Notes: a model not told the origin generated them from the sequence alone. A DNA stretch of 64,000 bases from Nomia melanderi (GCF_051020985.1 NC_135003.1:141001-205000); one strand, 5' to 3'; positions 38,003-51,429 are shown, counted from the stretch's first letter. A program made the numbers and translations.

Positions 38003-41000
38003 GTGAGTGCTTGTTACTTATTACACCTTGGACGCGGTGTGAATCACCGAACGGTACACTCTTTGCGACAACACGATGAACTGGTGGTCATCATCTGACA
38101 CTTGTACAGAACTTCAGAATTGGGCAAAACGCAATCTGATTACGGAACTGTATGTAGACTGTACTTGTATGCGAATATACATTTTTTTAAAATGAAATTA
38201 GAACAATAGAATATACATACGATACGAAATGAGTTTTCCTGAAATAAATATTACAGAGAGGAATACAGTTTGGATATTTTGTATACTTTCTTGTGTTATA
38301 TGCCTTTTGTATAATTTAGCACTTTTAGAGTTTGCATGAATGTATAGAAATTCAATCGTTGTCTATTTATCGAAGATGGTTCAAATGTCATGGTTGATAA
38401 GATTATGAATTATATTTCATCAACTTCAGTATCATTCGTTTAATGATTACAGGTAGGAACTTGCAAAAGAATAAAAATTGTATTTTAATCATTAGTTTCT
38501 ATATATAATCACATTACGCTTTGCCCAACTCTGTATATGTTATAAACTGCAGATCTTTATGTAAATTACCATCTTCATGAAATATTTTCGAGAAATCTTA
38601 TTAAGGGACAAGTTTTTTTATTGCCTAGAATGTTTCTTGTGACAACAATAACGCAAGTGTATTATTAATTCTAATTTTTCATTTTTATTGACGTAATATG
38701 TTCTCTCGTATTTTACAACTTTTTGTATACCATAAATGCATAAATATCTGCAGTGTAGTGTATAATTAAATTATTTGGCCGCTTCAAATTTAACAAAATG
38801 TTTTTGTTATTATCGTAGTGAAAATTATTTTTAGTATTGTAGAGAAACTGCGCGACACACTGAGTGATGCACATCTTCAACTGTTACATTCTTATCAAAT
38901 ACAGCTTTTTTTATGTTGTTAGTATGTGAAATATTATTTTATCACTTTAGATTATTTTTATTTTTAATAGTTTTATTGAAGAACTGCATGTTATGCTGTG
39001 TTTCACTGTTTTAAATATTACATTTTTCATATTCACATCTTGGGTGTTATTACTTCATGAGAATGGAGGACACTTGGTACGCCCTTTCCATATTCGTTTT
39101 TATTGATCTTTTAATTATTAGCATCATAGACTGTATTCTTTTACGTAATTTCTAAACTTAGTTGTTTATTTCTGTAATCGTTCATTATTATTTGGTGGCA
39201 ACAGGTTCACAAGGGTTTACATAATCCGTCCTTTTTATATGATAATCAATAATTTTTTAAGAGTTTCATAGACAAAGGACGTTCTTAGATTGTTATTTCG
39301 CTTTAAATTGCTCAATTGATTTAAAATTGGTATTATATTGACGATTTCTGTGGGAGTAGACAGATATTTGTATGAATAATTGCACTTTACATAGCTAAAG
39401 CAGGTAAAAGCTGAAAAAGGTAAAGGGGGCTAAAAATAATTATGAAAATATAAGGAAAAAGTAGTGGCTACATATATGGGTATTTAGCCTTTATATGAAA
39501 ATAACATTAAATACTCACATATGTGCCGGTATCCTCGAAATACCTTCCAAGCTTTCATGAAACGTTCAGTGTTTTCTTGGAAGGTCCAATAGCTTTCCAT
39601 TAAAGGAATATAATTGAAGGTCGGCGATAAAGGCTCTGTTCCTTTCTCCTGCTATTTAGGTATTCAGCGATCAACAGTTAGCGGGTTTGGAAGCAAGATT
39701 CGAGATGCAGAAGTACCTAAGCACGCCGGAAAGGGTCGAGCTTGCGGCGGCGCTTCACCTCTCCGAGACCCAAGTGAAAACGTGGTTTCAAAACCGGCGG
39801 ATGAAGCACAAGAAACAATTGAGGAAATTGAGCAGCAGCACGGGCAGCAACAGCAATCAGAATTCCAATCAGCCGTGTACTGGCCAATCCGTTTCCGTCA
39901 CGTCACCTGCCGGTGAGTAAAACATTGTTCGCCACCTCCTTTTCATCTTCTCTGTTTTTTCCTTCGAAGCATTAAAGAATTCCATTGCTAGGAAGAAATT
40001 TACAAAAATTCCTATCAGGCAGTCTCTTATTTCGATGTTACTGTTAAGAACAATAATAAAGTGAGTTCGAAAAAGATGTTTTTACCATACAGTTAGTTTT
40101 TATTATAATTACGATTTGATTTAATTTTTTATTCTAATCTTTCTTGGTTGATTTTAACTGCAGCGTTTATACGTTTCTTTCGGTGTTTTATTTATTACAT
40201 TTACTTATAGATTAATTTGTGTCTTTAATCTTTCGAATCAAATGGGGGCTTGCAAGTCACACTATTAGGTATATGGATAACTAATTTATTCGGTAATTTG
40301 TTGCTATTTTTAAAACAGAAACAATCGGTTGGTGTTTTAATTGTGTACCATATTATTAATCACGTTATATTTTTAGATTCGATTATATATTATTAGAGTA
40401 TTAAAAAATATACTGAACTACGCATTGGTGCACCCAATAATTCATTAACCTTTTACGAAGTCAAAATGTTTAGTTGCCTCAATGATATCAAATTAAATAT
40501 ATAGGATTACTTAATTTATCAGAGCGATGGTTTCTTTAACTCGTTTCGACGTCGTAACCTCATTAACTTAGAATTTCAAATTTATAATCCTATAAGTCTC
40601 AATTAAAATTTCTTTCATTCGGTGTATCAGCAAATAGATTATGATTTGTAGCCACGAAGAAACGGACGACATTCTTGTACTGACAACGTGGCAGTGAAAA
40701 TGTTAAAGCGCGCGTCATTCTGTGGGAATTGATAATGAAACTTTTCTGCGAATCGATTATAATGAAATCTTTCGGGTTACGCGATCAGACACGCGAAACA
40801 CGCGATCGTGATTTCCGAGGAAGCCAGTAGTTGATAAAACGGAAGTTAGCCTTCTATTATAAACTCGATGACGCTTAAAATTTTCGCCCGTCGCCCCGGT
40901 AATGCAAGCGTTTAATTGCGATTGCAGAACCTATGCAATTTCGTATCCGCGTCACAATGCGTAATTACCGCTAAACACGTGTATCGACTTTTCGATAAAC

Positions 41001-44000
41001 AGCCGTGCACACGCGCCTGCTCGCGTTGCTTCGCATCAATTAGCTCGGATTAACAGCGCGATCTGTCCTGCATAATCAATTATCCATAAATCATATTTTG
41101 TAATTTCAACAGCGGATAAAAAAAGGGCGAAGTTCTACATATTGGTTTGTCTTGCGCGTGGAAACTTCTTTTTCTACCGTTCGACTTTTAGGTCGGAAGA
41201 TTAATCAAACGAAACGTAAATTTAATATTTTTATTGTTTCTGTTGACTATTTTATCATATATTTTCTGCATTAAGTATCTACTAAGTTGTAACCATTATT
41301 TTCGATAGTTTAGCTCCGTTTTAACATTTATTGAATGTTCCTTATATTGGACTTTTATTTATTAACATTCTCGTGGTTGATAATTCCTTCATTTTCTTAG
41401 AACTGTTCTTTAAAAATGTTGCTAAGGTGCAGTACCTTTAAAACTGATTAACATCGATTATAAAATTTATTTTGAAGCATGGCAGGTATCTACCTATCTA
41501 CTTGCTTATTTGCATTTCGAATGAGAAACTTTGTTATCGTGTAAAATGATATTTTACGTTAAGATTAATCGGCCGAAAATGATTATCTATAAAAATTCAC
41601 AATTTCATTCTAAGTCAGTGAACCTATTGTATTATTATAAATTACTACATAATATTATCTACAACGAGAACATACTTTTAAAATAAAACAAAATTTTTGT
41701 TAAAAGCAGAATGAGAACGTAAAGGTTAAAGGTCAATGAAAATCATTCTGTTGCTTATATTCCACCAATTTTCATTTGCCCGTAAAATATAACAACATAT
41801 TACGAATACCCATCATTAACGACCCGAGTTGCACAAAAGCTGCAAATTAAACGTGCTAATTGAAGTGTACAGGTCTTTGAAAAAAGCGCAATTTTAAGCA
41901 AAAAAAAAGTATCGAGCCTTCCACTTTTGTTGGCTCAGTCATATCCCAACGAACGGATGCACGAAACTATAATAATAATCGCGAAAAGTAGATCGCGGCT
42001 TGTGTATCGCAATTAAATCGTTATTAGTATAAACTTCGTAATTGTGATTATCAATTTGCATTGGAGCGCGGCCGGGCAGCGACGGAATTTCGGTGTACGT
42101 CAAATAGTTCCCCAGGTTGTCATGCTAATGGACCATATAATGCAACCAAAATTCGGCTGACAATAAATTACGCAACTTTAGTTAACTAACCAGACCATAA
42201 CCGAGCCCGCCTGGGACTAGAATGATTAACTACCGGTTGCCTGGATAATGATCGCTTTTTGCCGTACGATATCCCGCAATTCGCATCCGAGTTAACGGCG
42301 TTATCGCTTACAATATCCCACCGAGTATCTTAAAGCGCGTAATTAATTGCGCAGAAATTCACTGATTTCTATCATATAATGCGCGATGTTGTAGTCTTAG
42401 AATGAATAATTTACGAATGCACCATTAAATGATAAAAGATAATTTTAAGTTTCACTGCAGCGCTTATTCTTTTATGTTTCTCGAGTGTCTCGAGGTTCTG
42501 TACGCTGTTTAGTTTAGTGGCTGCGTGAAAATAAAATTTAATATTTAGTTTCTCGCCAAAAGATGAGTCAGTTATTATATAATAATTTACATAGTAGCAT
42601 TTTTTGTCTATTCAACGAAATTTTGTATAAAATTGCAACTAGTATACTAAAATTCTGTATTATAATATATGTTCAAGGCATAAGGAGACAAGCAATGAGG
42701 ATAAAAAATTAGGGAACACGTAAAATTTTGTTAAACGATCAAACTGTAGAATATTGTGTATCATTGATGTGTTAGTCAAAGTTTTAATGATTCATGTATA
42801 ATAGTTTCAAGTTTAGTTACAGAATGCAGTTCGTACATATTGAAAATATTAATCATGAACAAAATTGGCATGGACTTTGTATTCTGAAGGATTAATCGAC
42901 CATTAAATTTTGGACATGGCCTTCAAATGAGAATTTTACGGAAAATCGCTTGATCCCATCAGCTGCCGCTATTGGGTTACGACAGATTTTCGCGATGAAT
43001 TTTAACTACGTTATTCGATTACCATTTTTGCCGTTAATGCGCATTTTTTAATTCTCGAGAGATTCGCTTCGAATTCTAAAGACGTTCGAATTATTTTCGA
43101 ATTCTTATGAGTTATTTAAATATTGGCAACAAAAGAATATGTTCGTACATAAAAAGTCTACTGCAGTGGCCCAAACGCGATAATAATGATCATAGAATTC
43201 CGTAAGAGGAGAAATTTAATTTCGATATTGGGATTAATTTCATGTAGCTTCTCGTAATGGCGAAAATTGTTGATTGATGAATTTTTTTACAACTGCAATA
43301 TTAGTTATTGCACTAAAATATAAACAATAACGTTCAACGTGTTTTTAACTCCACCGTGCAAATAAGACGTAATTAGAATAGCAATTAGTTATAATTACGA
43401 TAATTTACACGTAGATAGATAGTACGAAATGGTAGAAAATCAAAGTTATAGTCCTTTTAATGGCGCATAATTTCCTTCTCGGAACTAACCTTTGAAGAAG
43501 CTTACCTTTGAAACAATAATCCGAAAAATACACCGTTAAATTGTTATATTTTATAATTACTATATTTTAATCAGTAAACGTGTAAGGTACTTTACTGTAA
43601 GTTGTACAAAAATTGTTTCAAGTTAAAATCAAATATTGCTTCCTCATTTTTGTAAGAGCTCGAAAAACGACTTGCTTTCGTAATACACATTAAATTCAAT
43701 TCAATGGTTTTCCTTTTGCTGTCACCTTTCGTCAGAAGCAACCTTATTAACTTACCTTCCGAAATTTCAAGCAATTTAAAATACGAATCAAATTTCAGAG
43801 AGAAATATCAAACTGGAGAGCCAAATTACCACGTTCGCCTCTAATCGTTAGAATAATCGTAGTTGTAAAAGAAACACGAAGCTCCTTGTTCCCCTAGTCA
43901 ATAATTAATATTGAAATATTTCTAAGCTATTACAAAAGAAATCGTAGGGCAAGGGTTTAAGGGAATCCTAACGAGGATCTCTAATACGTAAAACACAAGC

Positions 44001-44369
44001 GAAGGGGTTCGCGCGAAAGAGGAAAAAATTAATGTAGCCCAGACCGAAAGAGTTAAACTTTCCTTCAACCACCGTTCATAAATGATCGCCGGCTATAACG
44101 AACGGGGGACACGATCTCAAGTAATTCCCGAGCTGCGGCGCATCTGCTCGTAACCTTCGCCAAGTTCCTCGTCTCGGTAGCCAAGATGGCTTCGTTCGGT
44201 AGGAAGGGCTAACGAAGTTAGTAGACATCTCCTTGGCAGCCGGGAAGAAGTGGGGTTGTAAGGGGTGGAAAGCGCGTAGAAGATGAGACCGCCTCGTCGT
44301 CGTCTAGAGACTCGAACGGATACCGTCTAAGGAACCCTGGAGAGTTACGGCACCCCTTCGTTCCACTCC

Positions 44370-44419
<50 letters not shown>

Positions 44420-47400
44420 ATGTAACGTATACATACATCCGTCCATCTTTCTCATTCTCTGTCTATCTTTCTGGTCTTCGCCCCCTTGCTCCGACGTCTC
44501 GTGCACCAACCCCCGCGTCTTACCTCTTGTCTTCTCGATTCGGTCTTCGAGAAAATTAGTCAATTATCGGCTAAGTGCTCGGCCAGACCTACATTCACGA
44601 TTCCTAGCCACCGAGGACCGTCGAGGACCTTACTTGTATATCGACATATATATCCGACCCAATTGAATTAAACGATTTTCAATCCGTTCGGGAATCGTGG
44701 TTTGAATGGTTCCTTTCTACTTTCTGATCGGTTTTCGACTGGTGCGAAGAAACTCTGGTGAAGTTGGAATTTGTATACACCCGTCCCTCCACTTGTACGG
44801 TACTTGTTTTATGCTGCCCCCTTTTGCACACAATAGATTATAGCGCCATTTGCAGGGTATTGTTTATACGCGATTGAAATTTAGTGTTTTTCCAATATTT
44901 CATTTTCTTTTGTATCGACAGTTTCTATTTACTCGAATTTCATTCGCTTAAAACGAACCCACGTGGAACGGATACTTCGCATAAATGGAGGGACGAGTGT
45001 ACATAGTTCTAGGATTTTGTCGGTTGTGGGTATGGGATAATTTTAATATTATTGAACTCGAAGAAACGTTCGATTAAGTAGTAATTTCTATACTGGTATT
45101 GTATTGCATCGACTTTGCTTTTTATTAGTTGTTATTTATGTATACCATAAACAAATAACCGTTTTTCTTTCATTTCTCGACGCCGGCGAAGAAGATGCAC
45201 ATATACCGCTTAGAGTTTAGTTTAAGAAAGGTTTAGTTTCGCGTCCGTAAAAATACCTGTAAGACTCCTCTGTATCAAACTATACATATAGTATTCCAAT
45301 TTTATTAAGTATAGATATTCTATTAATTATTCTTGACAACATTTTTGAACGACGGAGTTCACCGTATATATCGGATGTAATTGAATCAAACGATTTTGCA
45401 ATTTGACCAGTTTTGGCTGTGGTGATAGGCAAATTGAAACGCTATTCGATTTTAACAAACCTTTGTTTTCATTTTTTTTACCAAAATTTTGAACGTTCAA
45501 TATTTTTCGAAATAGTCGCGTTTTTATTTTATCGAGAATACTTTTGAACCTGAGAGTAGCATAAGAAAATTGTTATTAGCTCATGTGTTCCTACTATTTA
45601 AATAATATTTGAAATATATACAATGAGAATCGCAACAAAATTAAATTAACTAATTAAGCCTTTGCATCGTACGCGTACATGCATAATAACCGTAGTGTAC
45701 TTATATATATATTTATAGTCTCAGAACAAATTTAATATTGTGTATTGATAAAGGTTAAAAGACGATAGATTTTTAGTTAAGAATCTGAAAATTCAAATAC
45801 TCCTTAACAAATTAGTGTGTGCTGCTCAATGAATTTAAAATGATTTTAGAGTACAGTAACATATATCCTTGGAGTAATGTCTAATGGAAACGGTCTTTCT
45901 ATTTATTCAGTTGAAAAGTCAAAGTTCAAGCTACTTTATTGATCCCGGACTTTTCAAATAAGATTCAATTTAAAGTTTTGTACTCCATTTAGGGAACTAT
46001 TAAAATTCTACCAGCTGTCTGTAATTACTGCGTAAACTCGTACAGTAAGTTTTAACATATTCTGCGGCGAAATTTCCCTCGTTCTACACCGTGTTTACGG
46101 GTTTGACGTTATTTAAACTACTGTCCAACGTTGGCTGTAATTTCGAAACTCAGAATAATGTTTCACATTATTTTACAAAATGTCGGTTGAAACTTCACAG
46201 AGGAATTTTGAATTAAAATCAACGCACGAAAAATGTTAATTGTAACTGAAAAGAGGACATACTGGTGTTTTAAATATTCTTTCTCTTTGCAAGTTCGTCG
46301 AAAAAAAGTGTATTGTGAACTTTAAACTTTAGATTATGAAACTATTCAACCACTGACAGTAGACAATTAAACGAAATGTTTTACTGGTGAAACTTATATC
46401 AAAGAATATAAGGATAGCCGTGTTGGAGTACCCATGTATTACCAAGAAATTCAAGATATGCAAATTTAAACCAAAGCTATGAATTACCGAAATGAGCCAA
46501 TCCCGGAGAAACTCGAATTAAAATAATTCGGTAATTCAACAGTAACGTTCAAGTCTTCGGATTAACGAGATTGCTTCAGATCTCCATTTCTTGAAAATTT
46601 ATGTCGATTTGTGTTTTCGAAATATTCGGTTGAACGAGAAAGTTTTGTTGGCAAAAGGGAAAACATAAGTATTTATTTAAGAAGAATAATTTATCTCTCA
46701 ATCTAAAATATATATGTTCCGTCATTTTCTTACCTCTGAAACCGATACAAAGAGAGGATGCCCACATAGAGAAAGATGAAATCCTCGAAAGAATTTTATA
46801 AATTCATAAGAACTTTGCCGACAAAGCTTCCTACTCAACCCAATGATGAATTCATACAAAAATTTGTTAATGTTCAGAGGTAAATATTTGACCCACATAA
46901 GGGTTAACGTGTTGACCACTACGATACTCATAATGTAGGTGACACAGGTTTTCGTACAATTCATTAAGTGAGAAATTAATTTGAAAGGCATATGAAAGAA
47001 AGGAAATTTCGTTGAATCTATAAGATGCAAGAAAGTTGAGAAAGCAACCTCCGTAAAAAGTCTTCCATTTTTCAATCTCCGTTTCCTTAGTAAAATTGAT
47101 TTGATTGTACGAGCAATTGAATCGGGGTCCGATTATTGAAAGACAATAACGGAAAGGTTTGTTTAATCTGTTTACAGAGAGGCCAGTGGATTTCTCGTTG
47201 AGCGGCGGCCGAGAATCTCGAGCGAGCAGCGACGCTCCGGTTGACTCCGACGACGACGAGATCGACGTTCTCGGTGACGAGACACCGTCGCCGACGCAGA
47301 CGGGTAACATCCACGTTTCGAGACGTGTTGGATCGCCGACGAGTTTCCATCAGATGACGCATCCTCATTCGGTCACTCTGCCCCATCACTCGCAACACGG

Positions 47401-47428
47401 TCAAACCGTGCAACGTCAGCATCGCTGA
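37664..47428 (+). CDS. bsh: Brain-specific homeobox transcription factor (bsh/BSX), three coding exons
   Basis: Predicted 280-aa nuclear DNA-binding protein from exons 37664-38002, 39660-39912 and 47178-47428 (phases 0 and 1). Residues about 23-31 contain SFLIEDILS, the short motif found near the N-terminus of many NK/BSX-type homeoproteins, where it recruits co-repressors. A His/Gln-rich stretch follows. The homeodomain is residues 107-166, starting [14 protein letters not shown], with [30 protein letters not shown] and Q50/N51. After it come a Ser/Asn run, RPVDFSLS and an acidic [13 protein letters not shown] patch; Drosophila Bsh has comparable PVDFS and acidic elements. In flies Bsh specifies certain optic-lobe and other brain neurons. 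There is no upstream in-frame ATG, though the frame stays open for about 55 bases and an acceptor-like CACAG lies at 37636-37640, so a 5' UTR intron is possible. The first AATAAA I noticed downstream is at 48967-48972. Confidence 0.93.
38003..39659. other. bsh intron 1
   Basis: 1.66 kb, AT-rich, no additional exon seen. It interrupts the homeodomain codons between residues 7 and 8 of the domain. Confidence 0.85.
39660..39912 (+). CDS. bsh: bsh exon 2: bulk of the homeodomain
   Basis: The acceptor is TATTTAG and the donor GTGAGT; ends in phase 1. It begins [14 protein letters not shown] and includes the recognition helix [13 protein letters not shown] followed by a Ser/Asn/Gln linker. Confidence 0.95.
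40660..41110. promoter_or_regulatory. Candidate enhancer in bsh intron 2 (left)
   Basis: This block stands out from its AT-rich surroundings by balanced composition and by clustering of TAATTA/ATTA cores, GGATTA, an E-box (CACGTG near 40977) and TCAATTA. This is an inference from motif density only; no conservation could be measured. Confidence 0.3.
41930..42400. promoter_or_regulatory. Candidate enhancer in bsh intron 2 (right)
   Basis: A second balanced-composition block with TAATTGC, GATTAAC, AATGATTA and GGATAATG elements, plus a stretch rich in CG-containing words (GCGCGGCCGGGCAGCGACGG). Same reasoning and limits as the block at 40660-41110. Confidence 0.3.
44378..44416. repeat. (CT)n dinucleotide microsatellite
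   Basis: About 19 CT units. On the opposite strand this is a GA tract of the kind GAGA-type factors bind, but it lies in a non-coding part of bsh intron 2 and its function is unknown. Confidence 0.9.
47178..47428 (+). CDS. bsh: bsh exon 3: conserved PVDFS motif and acidic C-terminus
   Basis: The acceptor is GTTTACAG; joining with the phase-1 G gives [11 protein letters not shown]. An acidic patch and a His-rich end ([19 protein letters not shown]) precede TGA. It lies 7.3 kb from exon 2, but the phase and the PVDFS match to the fly protein support it. Confidence 0.9.
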
Positions 47429-49429
47429 AATGACACAGTTCTCATTGTGCACGGTTCTCTAAACGACACAAGCTAATCGAGAAATACGATTACGGGGTGG
47501 AGGAGAAGATCATTGTGAAAAATGTGAAAAAAAGTGGATAGAAAAGTGAAAGCGGAATCCAGTTCCTGTGAAGGCGATGTTGAAGTGATAGGAAGGTACG
47601 AGAGACTTGAAGGAGAATTCACGGTAACGAGTAAGATTCAAAGATTTTGATGAATTAGTCGAGAAGTGGTAACCGATCAATCGGTGGTTACTATGGGCCT
47701 CGAAGACAATTAATTTTTTAATTAGGGATCTCGTTAGGGAAAGTTCTTTGTGGAGGATTCCATTACCTTCGAACGAGCGGAATTGTTCATTGAACACCTT
47801 GGATTGGTTCCGTGGAATCGGTTGTTGCGATTTCGTCGCAACAGTGAGTCGACCTCCATGAAAACGAGTCAATAATTGTAAGAATGGACAGCGATGTAAA
47901 TGTTCGAAGAGGAAATCGAAGAAAGTCGTCCCCTCCATTACGAATACATTTCTAACGGACTGTGTTGCACGTATAAAGAATAGAACTGTAAGAAGAGAAG
48001 TTTCCTCTTTTTTGTTTGAACAAATCGCTAATGGATCAGTGATCAGCGATCAGGAAAACGGTATACCTGGAGACTTTTAGTGCCAACCGACATTTGTGAT
48101 CGAACTAGTCTTGTTTAAGCGATATTGTAAAAAGAAGGGAAAGAAAAGAGGAAGGTGAACCGATGGAGACGTGTAAGATAAAAATTCGACGAGAAACTCC
48201 ACCATCGATAAAAAAGAATGTAGAAAGTGTAAACGTGTAAATGACTCGCTAATCGATCTTCTGCGACACTTTTTATAGCGAAATGCCGTAATTAAAGCTA
48301 GTCTGTTTTTGTGTCACTTTTTATAGCGAAGTAGAAAGTTAGCCTGTGGTTCAAGTTGGGATTAAAATGTCACGATGTAACACAGTGTATTTCTTTGCCT
48401 CCCTTAATTGCGCCTTTCTAATTGGTCGTCGATGAGAAGAGCGTTCGCAGGCAGCTAAAAATGAACAAGAAATCGTTTTTAAACTTATCATTTTTTCTCT
48501 TATAGTTTTATAGTTTATTTGCGTCGATTATAGAATACATATGTATCTTCGTTAAACTTCTGAAAAGACAAAAATTGTTGCTTTATCTATTAGTTTATAA
48601 TTGTTCGAAAAAAAAGAAAATCAATTTCTAATTCTCTTTATTTTTCTCTTATATTTACTTTTATTTCTGTTTTTATTACGACAATTATGAAGATTAATGA
48701 TCAAGAGAACAGGCGTTTCTCTGCACTTACGTTTGAGATATTTACAAAAGCGGTACTTTACTTCCTGAGTTGTCTGTAACTAACTGTTGTTCTTAAACAG
48801 ATTATTATATTTATATAAAAGTAAATTATATTATGTTTACATTCATTATTTTCAGACGCTAAGTTAAATTGATAGTATGTGTCTTCGTATAACTTTAAAT
48901 AACTTTTAATAGGGACGTTTGATCCAAAAATCATTCGGTTAAGAGGTTCATGAAATATCACGCGATAATAAATTAGATTTTTCTTTATCTAATAAAATTT
49001 TATAACACCAGTTATTTGCCAGTATTTTATTTAATATCTCACTTTAAGGATTATCTTGAATTTTTAAAACCAGATTAATTTTATTTAACTAAATTTTCAA
49101 TTTTTCTCATGTGAGTAGCTTTATTATCCAAACATAGACGACACAGCGGTTATTATTAAACTGTTAAAGTTTATATGGGCAAGCTTTTTGCAAAGGACTA
49201 AAAAACGAATTAAACAAAGTCTTGTTTTCTTCAGAAATGGGCTTTCTATTAAACTCTGCATAAACGTGTATATCATAATTTTCTGAAAATCTGTATATAC
49301 TTTAAATGCATAAAATTCTACAATTTGATAATAACGATAATTAATGTATCATGATTTTTGGATCAACCATTTTTTTCTATTAGATATAAGGAAAGTGTAC
49401 TGGTCTCACATTTGGTAATTGCACTGCAG

Positions 49430-49690
49430 GTCCATTATGGTTATATTAATGGCTAAAAGCACACCACGATTGACATTTGATAGCGTCTCGGGTCAAGAAC
49501 GACGAGCGTGTGTTTCTGGGACATTACCATTCCGCTAATTGGCAATGTGACATTTCCTCCTCGTCGTTTGGGACATTTTCGAGGCTCAACGTGGCGCACG
49601 AGCTAAAGAACTCGAGCTGTTAATCCCGGCTTAATTTCTGGCCGACGTCAACGAACGACCCTATCCATGATCAATTAGTGAATCATCCTT
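49430..49690. promoter_or_regulatory. Candidate regulatory block downstream of bsh
   Basis: Balanced composition with CTAATTGGC, TTAATCCCGGCTTAATT and TGATCAATTAG, set between strongly AT-rich flanks. It looks like the two intronic blocks. Inference from composition and motif density only. Confidence 0.28.
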
Positions 49691-50654
49691 CAAGATCTAC
49701 GTTGCTTAGAAAATTAGCAGGAATATTATTAGATGGATGAGAAATAAATAGCTGATCATTATCTACGCTATCGCTTGAAAATATCTAATTACTTATTTCG
49801 TTAATAATGTACTTGGCATTCTTTTAGTGAAAAAAAATGCAGACGGTTGATCGCTAGTTTATTTAAATGGCAAGAAAGTTCATTCTGAAATAGTTTCGAG
49901 TACATATTTATTGAAAAAAATATTCAAATTTAGTTGCAGAAACTGACTAAAACTTTATTATAGTTTCTGTTAATATAGGAGCTATAAAAATAAACTCGAA
50001 CTGCCTGTTAAGTGGGAAAGAACTTTATTGCTAACTTAGTATTCAACGTTACGTGTAACCAATGACAAAGTACAAAATAACAATGGTGAAACAGTAGACT
50101 GCGTCGTCGTTTATTTGATTCTCTATCTAAATTGTAAATATTGTAGGTGATGGATAGAACATACTAATAGAGTTAGAATTTTGCAAAGTACCCTACGCTC
50201 AATTTCAATCGGGACACAAAAAAAATAAGAGAGAAACCAGGGAATATGTTGAATCTGCAAATACAAAATTAAATTAGTTTTGAATCTGAATTCCATATGT
50301 TCATAGGAAGCAATAAGTTTATACCCGAATTGAACCTGAAATTTTTATGTGTAAATGTACATGTCAGTTTAACCCGATCCTCAACTGAATCTGTGTCAAC
50401 TGTAATTCGTTCTAAATAATTTTCAACTGGAAAAAAGAGAATTATACAATAAATTTACATTTTCCATCGATTCGGCAATTCCAAAGTTAGTATTAACATC
50501 CAGAACACATTATTTCAAATACCATAACAAAATCATTAAATCTCTATTCAATTGAAGTGTTCCTAAATCACATCGTCAGCAATCATCAGACAAGAACAAT
50601 GGATATATATCGTTGGTCAGATAGAGGTTCGCAATCGTAACAATAAAAATACCA

Positions 50655-50685
<31 letters not shown>

Positions 50686-50700
50686 AAGAAGAAGAAGAAA
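50655..50700. repeat. (AAG)n trinucleotide microsatellite
   Basis: Fifteen tandem AAG units with no interruption. Confidence 0.95.
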
Positions 50701-50859
50701 AATCTGTATTTCGAAACCTGTTCAGCGATCATCGTCTTAAACGATCGATATTTAAATCGCTGTTCGGATAGAGGATCGTTGGTGGCCGTTTTTAGCTACC
50801 TGTTGCCGAAGGCCTCGAGCCGTGATCATGTCTGGGGAAAGAAAGGGGATGTTGCCGCG

Positions 50860-51250
50860 AGATGACGGGCAGAGCGTTTTCGGTCGGGCACTGGCATAGG
50901 CGGAGTCTGCGGAACACGTCGTGCTTCCAGTTGGGGTGAATCCTAATACCCAGATAATGGGAAGTAATTGCGAGGGATCAGAGCAGAGCGTAGCTACTCT
51001 CTCTCCCGGTTCAGAACCGTATATAGAGGGAGGGTGGAGGTGTCGGCGTTCTCATCCCCCTTGCGGCGCTCGAGATTCGTTGGGGGTGGATGAAAAGGAC
51101 GGTCCAACAGACGAACACGTACACGTACAGACACGTTGGCGTATAGAGAAGGGAGGAGAGTGAAGGGTAGAGGGAGAAGGGGGAGAGAGATAGAGAGGAA
51201 GAGAGACAGGGGAGAGTGGTAAAGAGAGAGACGCAGAGGTCTATAATCAT
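50860..51250 (+). promoter_or_regulatory. Possible promoter-like segment: TATA-like site and purine tract
   Basis: A GC-richer block contains CCGTATATAGAGG near 51018 and then about 100 bases of nearly pure A/G (51139-51240), with many GAGAG words. Such GA tracts often accompany insect promoters. No downstream exon was recognised, so a transcript is speculative. Confidence 0.22.
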
Positions 51251-51380
51251 ATTATCGAGGCAAAATCACGGTGCACATTCTCAAATGTATGGTCGATGAC
51301 AGTGTTTTGAGAGGAAAAGCGGGAATCGTGATCCTTCGATGCTCCGTATACGCTCAATTATCTCGTCGGGGCTTCGATTG

Positions 51381-51429
51381 GAAGATTAAGATGTAACGTA
51401 GCGACTCGTTACGTTACATCTTAATCTTC
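51381..51429. repeat. Perfect inverted repeat, 20-bp arms, 9-bp spacer
   Basis: The left arm GAAGATTAAGATGTAACGTA (51381-51400) and its exact reverse complement (51410-51429) flank the spacer GCGACTCGT. No mismatch in 20 pairs. It is not at the edge of a recognised element and could form a hairpin in DNA or RNA. Confidence 0.93.

Larger units (their letters stand above)
39913..47177. other. bsh intron 2 (7.3 kb)
   Basis: No additional exon supported on either strand. Most is AT-rich, but two stretches (40660-41110 and 41930-42400) have balanced composition with clustered homeodomain-type sites. A CT repeat (44378-44416) sits in a GC-richer patch at about 44040-44680. Minus-strand open frames at 46722-47310 are antisense to the intron and exon 3 and are not convincing. 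Confidence 0.7.

Noticed and set aside
44218..44563. Minus-strand frames with Arg-Glu runs
   Set aside because: Caused by the CT/GA microsatellite in bsh intron 2.
46722..47452. Minus-strand frames of 117-147 codons overlapping bsh exon 3
   Set aside because: Antisense shadow of a real exon and its flanking intron; no independent evidence.
47510..47938. 142-codon minus-strand frame after bsh
   Set aside because: Lies in probable bsh 3' UTR, has no domain or splice context, and the composition is not protein-like.
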